In this document: positions 8,158-13,460 of the stretch, piece after piece | How positions within the stretch are numbered: position 1 is the first letter of the stretch | How the letters are laid out: the number at the start of each line of letters is the position of its first letter | Assembly (NCBI GenBank): GCA_002010925.1 | Contig: MTLR01000051.1 | Span: 1 to 15,190 of the forward strand | Reading direction: 5' to 3' | DNA: 15,190 nucleotides | From: Candidatus Bathyarchaeota archaeon JdFR-04 | Lineage (GTDB): Archaea > Thermoproteota > Bathyarchaeia > Bathyarchaeales > UBA233 | Program-made: the position numbers and the translations under genes | The notes under the pieces: generated by a model | Told to the model about the DNA's origin: nothing | What the model saw: the letters and a program-made list of their open reading frames with translations, nothing else | The model's database searches: none

Positions 8158-8364
8158 ATGCCCAAAGTTGAGGTTGACTGGAAAAAATGTAACGGTGACG
8201 AAGTATGCGTTGAAGTTTGCCCTGTAAATGTTTTTGAGCTGCAGAACCTATCGGAGTATCCAGATACCCCAAAGTCAGTTCCAGTAAGAAAGGAAGACTG
8301 CATTCTCTGCATGGCTTGCGTTACCTCATGTCCAACAGAAGCCATAACAGTGGAAGAAGAATAA
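8158..8364 (+). CDS. di-cluster ferredoxin with Asp in cluster I (7-iron type)
   Basis: A 68-residue electron carrier. The first motif is Cys11-x2-Asp14-x2-Cys17-x3-Cys21-Pro: Asp replaces the second Cys, as in the 7-iron ferredoxins of Sulfolobus and relatives, where this site holds a [3Fe-4S] cluster (some Asp-ligated forms take up a fourth iron). The second motif is complete, Cys48-x2-Cys51-x2-Cys54-x3-Cys58-Pro, for [4Fe-4S]. The Sulfolobus N-terminal zinc-binding extension is absent. The ATG at 8158 is chosen because GAGGTGA lies 8 nt upstream; an in-frame GTG at 8146 lies within that site. The gene stands alone; in an anaerobic archaeon it would serve 2-oxoacid oxidoreductases or similar enzymes. 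Confidence 0.9.
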   Translation: MPKVEVDWKKCNGDEVCVEVCPVNVFELQNLSEYPDTPKSVPVRKEDCILCMACVTSCPTEAITVEEE

Positions 8365-8365
8365 C

Positions 8366-8882
8366 TCACACTATGTAATCATCCGTCTGTTCAAAATCCT
8401 TAACTATCTCAATTACTTGTCTAGAACCGTTAATGTCCCCTAATTCTAATGGTATTCCCTTGAGAAGCGCCCAAGGACTTTTTTTCGCAATTTCCGTGGC
8501 TATATGCCCATCCCCAAAACATTTCCTCGCTATCTCATAAACCATCCATCTAACCTTAAGTTCAGAGAACTGCCCTAATGCATGTAAATACTCGTGAAGT
8601 AGCAAATTATAGATAAGAGCATTAATCACACGTTTTGATTCAAGCGTAGCTTCAACAATTTGGACTAACCGCCTATTCAGAACTATTATTATTTGTTCCC
8701 ACAGGGTGATAGGCCCCCACCTGAATGGGCAGGTTATCCAGAAAAAGCATCATTCCTCGTCTATGAAGGTTCAATGAGAACTTAACACTATCTTTAACCA
8801 CTTCCCAAATTTCCCCATAACTTTTAGCTTTTTCCAAATGTATGCGAAATTTCCTAACGGTTAAAGATTCTTCTTTATCCAT
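8366..8882 (-). pseudogene. metallopeptidase-like gene (HEYLH) broken by a frameshift
   Basis: Two adjoining frames read as one protein of about 171 residues. The first part (8882 down to 8673) starts at an ATG with GATGA just upstream and runs to VGAYHPVGTNN, then hits a TAG. In the next frame the sequence goes straight on as IVLNRRLVQIVEATLESKR and into VINALIYNLLLHEYLHALG, ending at 8366. HEYLH (about residues 96-100) is an HExxH zinc-binding motif. The break falls in the AAT-rich run at about 8684-8696 and is cured by removing one base or adding two. No other stop codon is present, so the damage is recent or a sequencing error. It converges on the ferredoxin gene with only 1 bp between stops. 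The natural substrate is unknown. Confidence 0.7.
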
Positions 8883-9025
8883 TACTTCATCTTACCTAAC
8901 GGTTGTTTTTTCAGCGAAGTTGGCTTCTATAAGTGAGTCAATCCTTTTTGTAAAAGACTTTAATGGGTATTCGTTCTCTCATTTTAAACTTCTTTCTAAT
9001 TTCCTCCATTTATCAGTATATTTTT

Positions 9026-9041
9026 CCTATTTTTAAATAGG
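9026..9041. repeat. perfect palindrome, 7-bp arms
   Basis: CCTATTT and AAATAGG are separated by TT, giving a 16-bp inverted repeat in the gap upstream of the metallopeptidase-like gene. The centre is TATA-like, so it may be an operator overlapping a promoter. Confidence 0.6.
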
Positions 9042-9069
9042 CCAGTTATAGATTTCCTTTAATATACTA

Positions 9070-9088
9070 TATTACGATAGTCGTAATA
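9070..9088. repeat. perfect palindrome, 8-bp arms
   Basis: TATTACGA and TCGTAATA are separated by TAG, giving a 19-bp inverted repeat. It is the size of a dimeric regulator site. It lies 46-65 bp from the stop of the ferritin-like gene and about 190 bp upstream of the metallopeptidase-like start. It has no T-tract, so it is unlikely to be a terminator. Confidence 0.65.
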
Positions 9089-9134
9089 CAATGGATTGAT
9101 GTGAAGCCTTCATGCGTTATTTTTAGTTCAAGTG

Positions 9135-9422
9135 TTATTTGCTTCCGATTAGTTCTTCAACTTCCTCTTTCCCTTTCTCTAACTCTTTAACCTGTTCTTT
9201 GTCTATCCTCAAGAGTAGTGCATGGAACTCTCCTACGTGAGTTTTCTCTTCTTTAGCGACTTCCATTAGGACTCTTTTTATGTCTTGGTTTTCTGTCATT
9301 GCTGCAAGTTGTTCGTAGAGGTTTACTGCGTCCAATTCTGCAATTATAGCTATTCTGAGAATCTCCCTTTCCATATTCTCCTTACTTATCTTTTCAATTT
9401 TTATGGGGATTTGAGCTAACAT
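9135..9422 (-). CDS. ferritin-like protein resembling the encapsulin-cargo family
   Basis: A 95-residue helical protein. The core, ILRIAIIAELDAVNLYEQLA then DIKRVLMEVAKEEKTHVGEF, closely resembles the ferritin-like segment fused to the front of the Pyrococcus furiosus encapsulin. Glu29, Tyr36, Glu59 and His62 keep the spacing of the Glu32/Tyr39/Glu62/His65 ferroxidase site of encapsulated ferritins. Two helices per chain imply that a dimer builds the diiron site. The likely role is iron oxidation and storage, or peroxide handling, inside a shell. Here it is a separate gene that ends without a shell domain, and no encapsulin gene is visible in the window. The ATG at 9422 has AAAGGA upstream. 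Codons are A/C-ending, unlike the minus-strand gene next to it. Confidence 0.8.
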   Translation of the reverse strand: MLAQIPIKIEKISKENMEREILRIAIIAELDAVNLYEQLAAMTENQDIKRVLMEVAKEEKTHVGEFHALLLRIDKEQVKELEKGKEEVEELIGSK

Positions 9423-9638
9423 TTTCTTATTTCCTTTTGCTTAGTTAGTGACTTTCATTTTCTGAAGGTTGTTGATAAATCTTGCTTTATGTGCCTGAAC
9501 TCGGTGGCTTTGCCTGATCACCATTGGCAATGTAATTCTCTATTTATGGCCGTTTATGGATTTGAGTTACCTTTATTTACCTCTTTTTGCAAGTATTTTA
9601 CTGCTCTGGTTGTGTCAATGTAATAGAAGTTGATAGTG

Positions 9639-9908
9639 ATGGGCCGCGTTAGGCGTAGTCGCGCTGAGGTTATCCTTAATATTTTAAATGAAGCGTTGAA
9701 GGGTGTGAATAAAACACGGCTTATGTATCGATGCAACCTTAATTTCACTCGTTTTAATCATTATTTGCAAGACTTACTGGATGCGGGTTTGATTGAACGT
9801 ATAAAAGACGAAACCAGCAATCCTGCGGTTCCTCTTTATAAGACGACGGAAAAGGGTAAGGAGTTGTTGACGGTTCTTCGTAAGGCTGATGAGTTTATAT
9901 CTATTTAA
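9639..9908 (+). CDS. winged-helix regulator-like protein (HTH_45 type)
   Basis: An 89-residue protein. RSRAEVILNILNEALKGVNK, TRLMYRCNLNFTRFNHYLQD, LLDAGLIE and TTEKGKELL follow the order of the archaeal winged-helix family seen in many small regulators: helix 1, helix-turn-helix with the KTRxMY-x-x-NL signature, then the wing ending in TEKG. A paralog lies at 11017-11322. The ATG at 9639 is preferred because the paralog starts at the same point (MG..RSR); TTG at 9630 is the longest option. Its last 8 bp overlap the end of the convergent gene 9901-10281. The DNA target is unknown. The 216-bp gap before it (9423-9638) shows no gene, and AGTATTTTAC near 9593 is a possible TATA element. Confidence 0.75.
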   Translation: MGRVRRSRAEVILNILNEALKGVNKTRLMYRCNLNFTRFNHYLQDLLDAGLIERIKDETSNPAVPLYKTTEKGKELLTVLRKADEFISI

Positions 9909-10281
9909 TTGTGTTTATGGCTATTTCTCTGAGTTTTGTGTTTATTTTAAGTTCTAGTTCCAATGTTTGGTTGGTTAGGTTTGTTATGTTAGTATCTTGT
10001 ACTGTAACTGTTTTTTCGGGTGGTAGGATTATTGTTCCTATGGCTGTTTTGTCTAAGCCTTCTGTTTCGTAGTTTTCTTCACTTATGAGTAGGGTTTTCC
10101 AGTTCTCTTTGATTTTTATCAACCCCCTTTCGTCATCGTATTGGAGTATGCCTGCGCTTGAAAGGAAACTGGCAGTTTCTTTTAGGTGTTTCTCTGAAAC
10201 GCCTAAAGCATTTGCTACTTTTCCAATTTCGTGCCATTTATTGTCTCCTAGTGCATCTAGTAGGTTGCGAAGTTGACGCAA
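9901..10281 (-). CDS. winged-helix domain protein with a C-terminal extension
   Basis: A 126-residue protein. Residues 1-65 are a winged helix: LRNLLDALGDNKWHEIGKVA, then LGVSEKHLKETASFLSSAG and a wing at ILQYDDERGLIKIKENWKT. The rest (about 66-126) is polar and rich in Thr and Asn, with several hydrophobic beta-like stretches (IGTIILPPEKTVTVQ); no known domain was recognised. The longest start is TTG at 10281, with AAAGGA about 5 nt upstream. It converges on and overlaps the winged-helix gene before it by 8 bp. The TTCTAGAA sites upstream could be its operators. Although encoded on the minus strand, its plus-strand text is strongly G/T-rich, in keeping with the composition of the right half. 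Confidence 0.6.
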   Translation of the reverse strand: MRQLRNLLDALGDNKWHEIGKVANALGVSEKHLKETASFLSSAGILQYDDERGLIKIKENWKTLLISEENYETEGLDKTAIGTIILPPEKTVTVQDTNITNLTNQTLELELKINTKLREIAINTIK

Positions 10282-10398
10282 TTTTTCCTTTCTAACTCCA
10301 ATTGCGTTATTATATTTCTGGTATTTATTCTGAGCAGAAATTTTAATCTGGGCTTCTGATAGGGCATTGTTCTATTTTATTTCCAGTTTTTTCGTATA

Positions 10399-10412
10399 AT
10401 TTTCTAGAAAAT
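10399..10412. promoter_or_regulatory. palindromic operator-like site 1 (TTCTAGAA core)
   Basis: The 14-bp sequence ATTTTCTAGAAAAT is a perfect palindrome. It flanks the AT-rich, TATA-like stretch at 10409-10423 in the gap between the divergent genes starting at 10281 and 10509. A second TTCTAGAA is centred 22 bp away, two helical turns, so both lie on the same DNA face. Confidence 0.5.
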
Positions 10413-10423
10413 ATATATTATTA

Positions 10424-10431
10424 TTCTAGAA
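10424..10431. promoter_or_regulatory. palindromic operator-like site 2 (TTCTAGAA core)
   Basis: Second TTCTAGAA, on the other side of the TATA-like stretch. It overlaps TAGAACAC (10427-10434), whose exact reverse complement GTGTTCTA lies at 10471-10478. A related TGTTCTAT is at 10368-10375. The cluster looks like binding sites for one regulator, which could be one of the adjacent winged-helix proteins. Confidence 0.45.
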
Positions 10432-10508
10432 CACTGGTCTTTATTTTTCTTTCCTATCCCTTTTTAAGCGGTGTTCTATCAATAAGTGGAAGGGAGAAAA
10501 GGAGAAGT

Positions 10509-10967
10509 GTGAAGTCTACCGCTGGGGAGAATGATTCTTGTCCGCTCCCGTCAGGGAGGGATTGTTTAGACTGTTTTGTTGACGTAAAATGTTGGCGAGA
10601 TTTTGTAAGAGATTTGAAGCAGCTGTGGGGGAGGATGTGGAGGGAGCGGATAGATGATAAATTACGGGCTGAGGGAATTGCTAATAGAGATTATTCTCTT
10701 TTGTTTGTTGAGCAAGGAACGGTTATTATCGCCACCAGGGACTATAAGCCGTTAAATTTTAGGGAAATTGTTGAGCAATACAAAGTACCAAATATCGACA
10801 AGGTAGTTCAACCTCCTCCCACGGTTGGCGGGTGGGGGAAGTTTATTCGAACCAAGATTGTGGGTCAGAGGGTCAAGCGGCGGAAGGAGCTTAAGCGAGA
10901 CGACGAAAATCACCGAAAAAGACAGCTGTTGAAAAAAGGCGGAAGGGGCTGGCTTCACAGTTTTTAG
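10509..10967 (+). CDS. unrecognised protein with N-terminal Cys cluster and basic tail
   Basis: A 152-residue protein with no family recognised. The N-terminus has four Cys in 18 residues (Cys11-x7-Cys19-x2-Cys22-x5-Cys28), a possible zinc or Fe-S site. The middle (about 30-90) looks like a small mixed alpha/beta domain (DYSLLFVEQGTVIIATRDYK). The last 45 residues are strongly basic (KRRKELKRDDENHRKRQLLK), which would suit nucleic-acid binding. The start is GTG at 10509 with GGAG 4 nt upstream. It is divergent from the winged-helix gene 9901-10281 across a 227-bp gap holding the TTCTAGAA sites, and lies 49 bp before the next winged-helix gene. That the frame is open and has a binding site supports a real gene. 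Confidence 0.55.
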   Translation: MKSTAGENDSCPLPSGRDCLDCFVDVKCWRDFVRDLKQLWGRMWRERIDDKLRAEGIANRDYSLLFVEQGTVIIATRDYKPLNFREIVEQYKVPNIDKVVQPPPTVGGWGKFIRTKIVGQRVKRRKELKRDDENHRKRQLLKKGGRGWLHSF

Positions 10968-11016
10968 TCCTATGCCACGTTTAGGTTAAATCTTTATTCG
11001 TTGGGTAGTGTTCTTT

Positions 11017-11322
11017 ATGGGGTATAGAAGCAGGTTGGAGATTATAGCGGACATTCTAAAAGCTGCTGGCGATGGTTCAAGAAAGACTAGGATAATGTAT
11101 TTCGCCAATCTTAGCTATCGCTTGCTTGAGAGATATTTAGCCAGAGTAATCGAGGCTAGGCTTTTAAGTCGCAACGGGGAAAGATACGAGATCACGGAAA
11201 AAGGAAAGATATTCCTAGAAAAATTTGAGATATACTCCAGAAAAGAGTCAAGAGTCAGAAAGGAAATTGAGTCGCTGAAGTTTGAAAGGCAGGTACTCGA
11301 GCAAATGTGCGAAATGGGCTAG
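11017..11322 (+). CDS. winged-helix regulator-like protein (HTH_45 type), paralog of 9639-9908
   Basis: A 101-residue protein. RSRLEIIADILKAAGDGSRK, TRIMYFANLSYRLLERYLAR, VIEARLLSRNG and EITEKGKIFLEKF are the same building plan as the gene at 9639, with the shared KTR-(I/L)-MY-x-x-NL and TEKGK signatures. The C-terminus continues as a charged helix (RKEIESLKFERQVLEQM) that could dimerise as a coiled coil. The ATG at 11017 is preferred; GGGTAGTG lies just upstream, and an in-frame GTG at 11008 is part of it. It is the first gene of a close plus-strand series (36-bp gap to the next gene) and may regulate it. Confidence 0.75.
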   Translation: MGYRSRLEIIADILKAAGDGSRKTRIMYFANLSYRLLERYLARVIEARLLSRNGERYEITEKGKIFLEKFEIYSRKESRVRKEIESLKFERQVLEQMCEMG

Positions 11323-11358
11323 CGAAAACCTCATAATCATTGATCAGATGTGTTAAAT

Positions 11359-11838
11359 ATGAAAAGCAGCCTTCCTATAATTCTGCTTACAATTGTAGTT
11401 TTTTTCTCTACATTTCCCGGTGTCTTTGCATATAATAGAGAAGATGCAGATACGGCCCTTAAAGAAGCCATGAAGGCTATCATTGCTTGCTATGAAGCGG
11501 CAGTAAATGCGGAAAAGGCGGGAGCAAATATTACCGAATTGGCGGCAACACTAAATGAGGCAGGGGACTTATATTCGAAGGCTGTCTTAGCCTATGAAAC
11601 TGAAGATTTTGATTCAACGGTGCGTCTCGCTAAAGAAAGTCAAAGCGTTTTGGACGGTTTTGTTCTTGAAGCTGATGCTTTGAGGGAGGTTGCTTCCGAA
11701 CAGCGTTATTGGGATTTCATGATTAACGTTGTTGGTTCAACCGCTGGAACGTTCGCAGTTATTCTTGTAAGCTTTGCTCTTTGGACCTTGCTTAATAGAA
11801 GGTACTCCAAAGAAGGGAGGAGTTCGCGTGGACATTGA
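11359..11838 (+). CDS. exported helical protein with C-terminal TM anchor
   Basis: A 159-residue protein. The signal peptide covers residues 1-21 (LPIILLTIVVFF, cut near VFAYN). Next is an all-helical, Ala- and Glu-rich region of about 100 residues (DADTALKEAMKAIIACYEAA, then NEAGDLYSKAVLAYETEDFD), like secreted helical bundles. A TM helix (about 124-144) precedes a basic tail (NRRYSKEGRSSRGH). The function is not recognised. The ATG at 11359 is chosen for the clean signal peptide; GTG at 11350 is in frame. Its end overlaps the start of the DUF1616 gene by 11 bp, so the two are probably translated together and may work together at the membrane. Confidence 0.7.
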   Translation: MKSSLPIILLTIVVFFSTFPGVFAYNREDADTALKEAMKAIIACYEAAVNAEKAGANITELAATLNEAGDLYSKAVLAYETEDFDSTVRLAKESQSVLDGFVLEADALREVASEQRYWDFMINVVGSTAGTFAVILVSFALWTLLNRRYSKEGRSSRGH

Positions 11839-12445
11839 AGAGTACCGCGTTCTCTTTCTAACTGTTACTTTTGTTTCTGCTTTGCTCGTTGCTTCCCCTG
11901 CACTGAGCAGACTGCTTGTTTTCCCTCGCACTGAATTTTTTACTGAGCTTTGGATTTTAGGTCCAAACCGTAGGGCTGAAGATTATCCCTTCAATGTTTC
12001 AAGCGGGCAGGATTATAGCGTTTATTTAGGTGTTGGGAATCGTTTGGGATACTGTGCTTACTATTTAGTTCGAGTTAAATTTCGGAATCAGACACAGTCC
12101 TCTCCGACAAGTTTTGGGCCCATTGAGAATCGTAGTCCGAGCAGTTTGCCGTCGCTTTACGATATTGCCGTGTTTGTTGGTGATGAGCAGGTTTGGGAAC
12201 TGCCATTAACTTTCTCCCTTAATTACGCTTATGACGAATCCCTTTCAAGAGTGTGCCTTCAGAGCTTAAAGTTGAACGATGTCACGTTGAATGTACCCGA
12301 TCTAGTAATTGAATGGGACTCGACGAGGAGAGGGTTCTATGGGTTCTTGTTTTTTGAGCTTTGGTTATTTAACGGACTTAATGAAAGTTTTCAATATCAT
12401 GGTCGGTTTGTTGGGCTTTGGCTGAACATGACTACTTTATTTTGA
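11828..12445 (+). CDS. DUF1616 family membrane protein
   Basis: A 205-residue protein. It has an N-terminal TM helix (about 6-28), then PRTEFFTELWILGPNRRAEDYPFN, SVYLGVGNRLGYCAYYLVRVKFRNQT and the closing ESFQYHGRFVGLWLNMT. These are hallmark segments of DUF1616 proteins of archaea, whose outer beta-sandwich domain has no assigned function. The start is GTG at 11828, with GGAGGAG six nt upstream; this is one of the best binding sites in the window and overrules an ATG at 11774, which lies inside the previous gene. Family members often have several N-terminal TM helices; here only one is present. It is followed 6 bp later by the Gfo/Idh/MocA gene. Confidence 0.8.
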   Translation: MDIEEYRVLFLTVTFVSALLVASPALSRLLVFPRTEFFTELWILGPNRRAEDYPFNVSSGQDYSVYLGVGNRLGYCAYYLVRVKFRNQTQSSPTSFGPIENRSPSSLPSLYDIAVFVGDEQVWELPLTFSLNYAYDESLSRVCLQSLKLNDVTLNVPDLVIEWDSTRRGFYGFLFFELWLFNGLNESFQYHGRFVGLWLNMTTLF

Positions 12446-12451
12446 AATGGC

Positions 12452-13459
12452 ATGAGTTGGTTGTGTTTGATAGTTAAAAATTTGAAAGTTGCCGTTGTTG
12501 GAATGGGGAAAATGGGAATGTTGCATGCTAGTATTTTAAATACTATTCCAGGAGTTGAGCTTGTTGCATTATGTGACAAAAACTTTTTGATTCGTAGGTT
12601 TCTAAGAAAGGTCTTTAAAGAAATTGCCATCGTAAACAGCGTTAAAAAGCTTTCTAAAATTGATCTTGACGCCGTTTACGTAACAACTCCTGTATCTTCG
12701 CATTATTCCGTCGCAAAAGCTATATACTCTGAAAACATTGCTTCCAACTTATTTGTTGAGAAAACTCTTGCCTCAAATTTTGGCGAAGCAAAGGAGTTAT
12801 GCGAGTTAGCTAGGGATTCTGGCGGCGTTAACATGGTCGGTTATATGAGGCGGTTTGCCGTGACCTTTCAAAAGGCCAAGAATTTATTGGACAAGAAAGC
12901 TGTTGGGGAACCAGTACTTTTCAAGGCATACGCGTTCTCTTCGGACTTTTACGGAGTTGAAGGGAATTTAGACGGCCAGCCTTCTAATGTTGGGGTCGTT
13001 AGGGATTTAGGTTGCCATGCTATAGACTTAGCGTTATGGTTCTTTGGAGATCTTGAAATTGAGGAAGCTAAAATTAAATCGATAGTGAGCAATGGCGTTG
13101 AGGATTCTGCGTATGCTGAAGTTATGGCTACTAATGGTTTACGTGGAGAGTTTGACATTTCATGGTGCATAGATAAGCATCGTATACCTGAAGTTGGAGT
13201 TACGATTGAGTGTTCTGAGGGCACTATAAATGTGAATGATGATAAATTGGAATTGAATCTAAAAAGTGGAAGATATTATAGGTGGTTTAGGCATGATCTT
13301 CGAGACACTGTTGCTTTCTGGCTTGGGGGGCCGGAATTTTTTCGTGAAGACGACTATTTTGTTAAGTCAGTAATTGGCAATCACGTTGCAGAGCCAAGCT
13401 TTTACACAAGCGCAAAGGTTGACCGGATAATTGATGAAATAAGGGCAAAGGCAGATTGA
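12452..13459 (+). CDS. Gfo/Idh/MocA family NAD(P)-dependent oxidoreductase
   Basis: A 335-residue soluble enzyme of the family that oxidises or reduces sugars, inositols and their nucleotide-linked forms. The N-terminal Rossmann fold has GMGKMG at 17-22 and the acidic residue that ends strand 2 (CDK, 41-43). The family EKP motif appears as EKT (103-105), keeping the key Lys104. Later come YMRRF (131-135) and DLGCHAIDLALWFFG (185-199), with the usual Asp and His at the active site. The substrate cannot be told from the sequence. The ATG at 12452 has no clear binding site; TTG at 12482, just before the Rossmann strand, is an alternative start. The stop is 1 bp from the next gene, so they probably act in one pathway, perhaps envelope sugar synthesis. 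Confidence 0.85.
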   Translation: MSWLCLIVKNLKVAVVGMGKMGMLHASILNTIPGVELVALCDKNFLIRRFLRKVFKEIAIVNSVKKLSKIDLDAVYVTTPVSSHYSVAKAIYSENIASNLFVEKTLASNFGEAKELCELARDSGGVNMVGYMRRFAVTFQKAKNLLDKKAVGEPVLFKAYAFSSDFYGVEGNLDGQPSNVGVVRDLGCHAIDLALWFFGDLEIEEAKIKSIVSNGVEDSAYAEVMATNGLRGEFDISWCIDKHRIPEVGVTIECSEGTINVNDDKLELNLKSGRYYRWFRHDLRDTVAFWLGGPEFFREDDYFVKSVIGNHVAEPSFYTSAKVDRIIDEIRAKAD

Positions 13460-13460
13460 A

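Larger units (their letters stand above)
8883..9134. other. AT-rich intergenic gap at the strand-composition switch
   Basis: This 252-bp gap has no convincing gene. It holds two perfect palindromes (9026-9041 and 9070-9088) and an AT-rich stretch from about 9010 to 9090. Coding composition changes across it. The minus-strand gene to the left (8366-8882) uses T/G-ending codons (for example ATT AAT GCT CTT), while the minus-strand gene to the right (9135-9422) uses A/C-ending codons (for example GTA AAC CTC TAC). The gap may hold the promoter of the broken metallopeptidase gene, a replication origin, or both. No known origin-box sequence was recognised. Confidence 0.4.

Noticed and set aside
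8136..8369. Minus-strand open frame of 77 codons opposite the ferredoxin
   Set aside because: It is antisense to a clear ferredoxin with eight motif positions in place, and the translation is Ser/Thr-rich with no recognisable domain.
8680..8700. Programmed frameshifting in the metallopeptidase-like gene
   Set aside because: The AAT-rich run is not a typical slippery site with a stimulatory structure, so mutation or sequencing error is simpler; listed as a broken gene.
10544..10558. CTCCC-GTCA-GGGAG hairpin near the start of the orphan gene
   Set aside because: A 5-bp stem within the reading frame is short and expected by chance in G/C-rich codons.
11774..11827. Upstream ATG start for the DUF1616 gene
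   Set aside because: It would overlap the previous gene by 65 bp; the GTG at 11828 has GGAGGAG at ideal spacing and gives a normal N-terminus.
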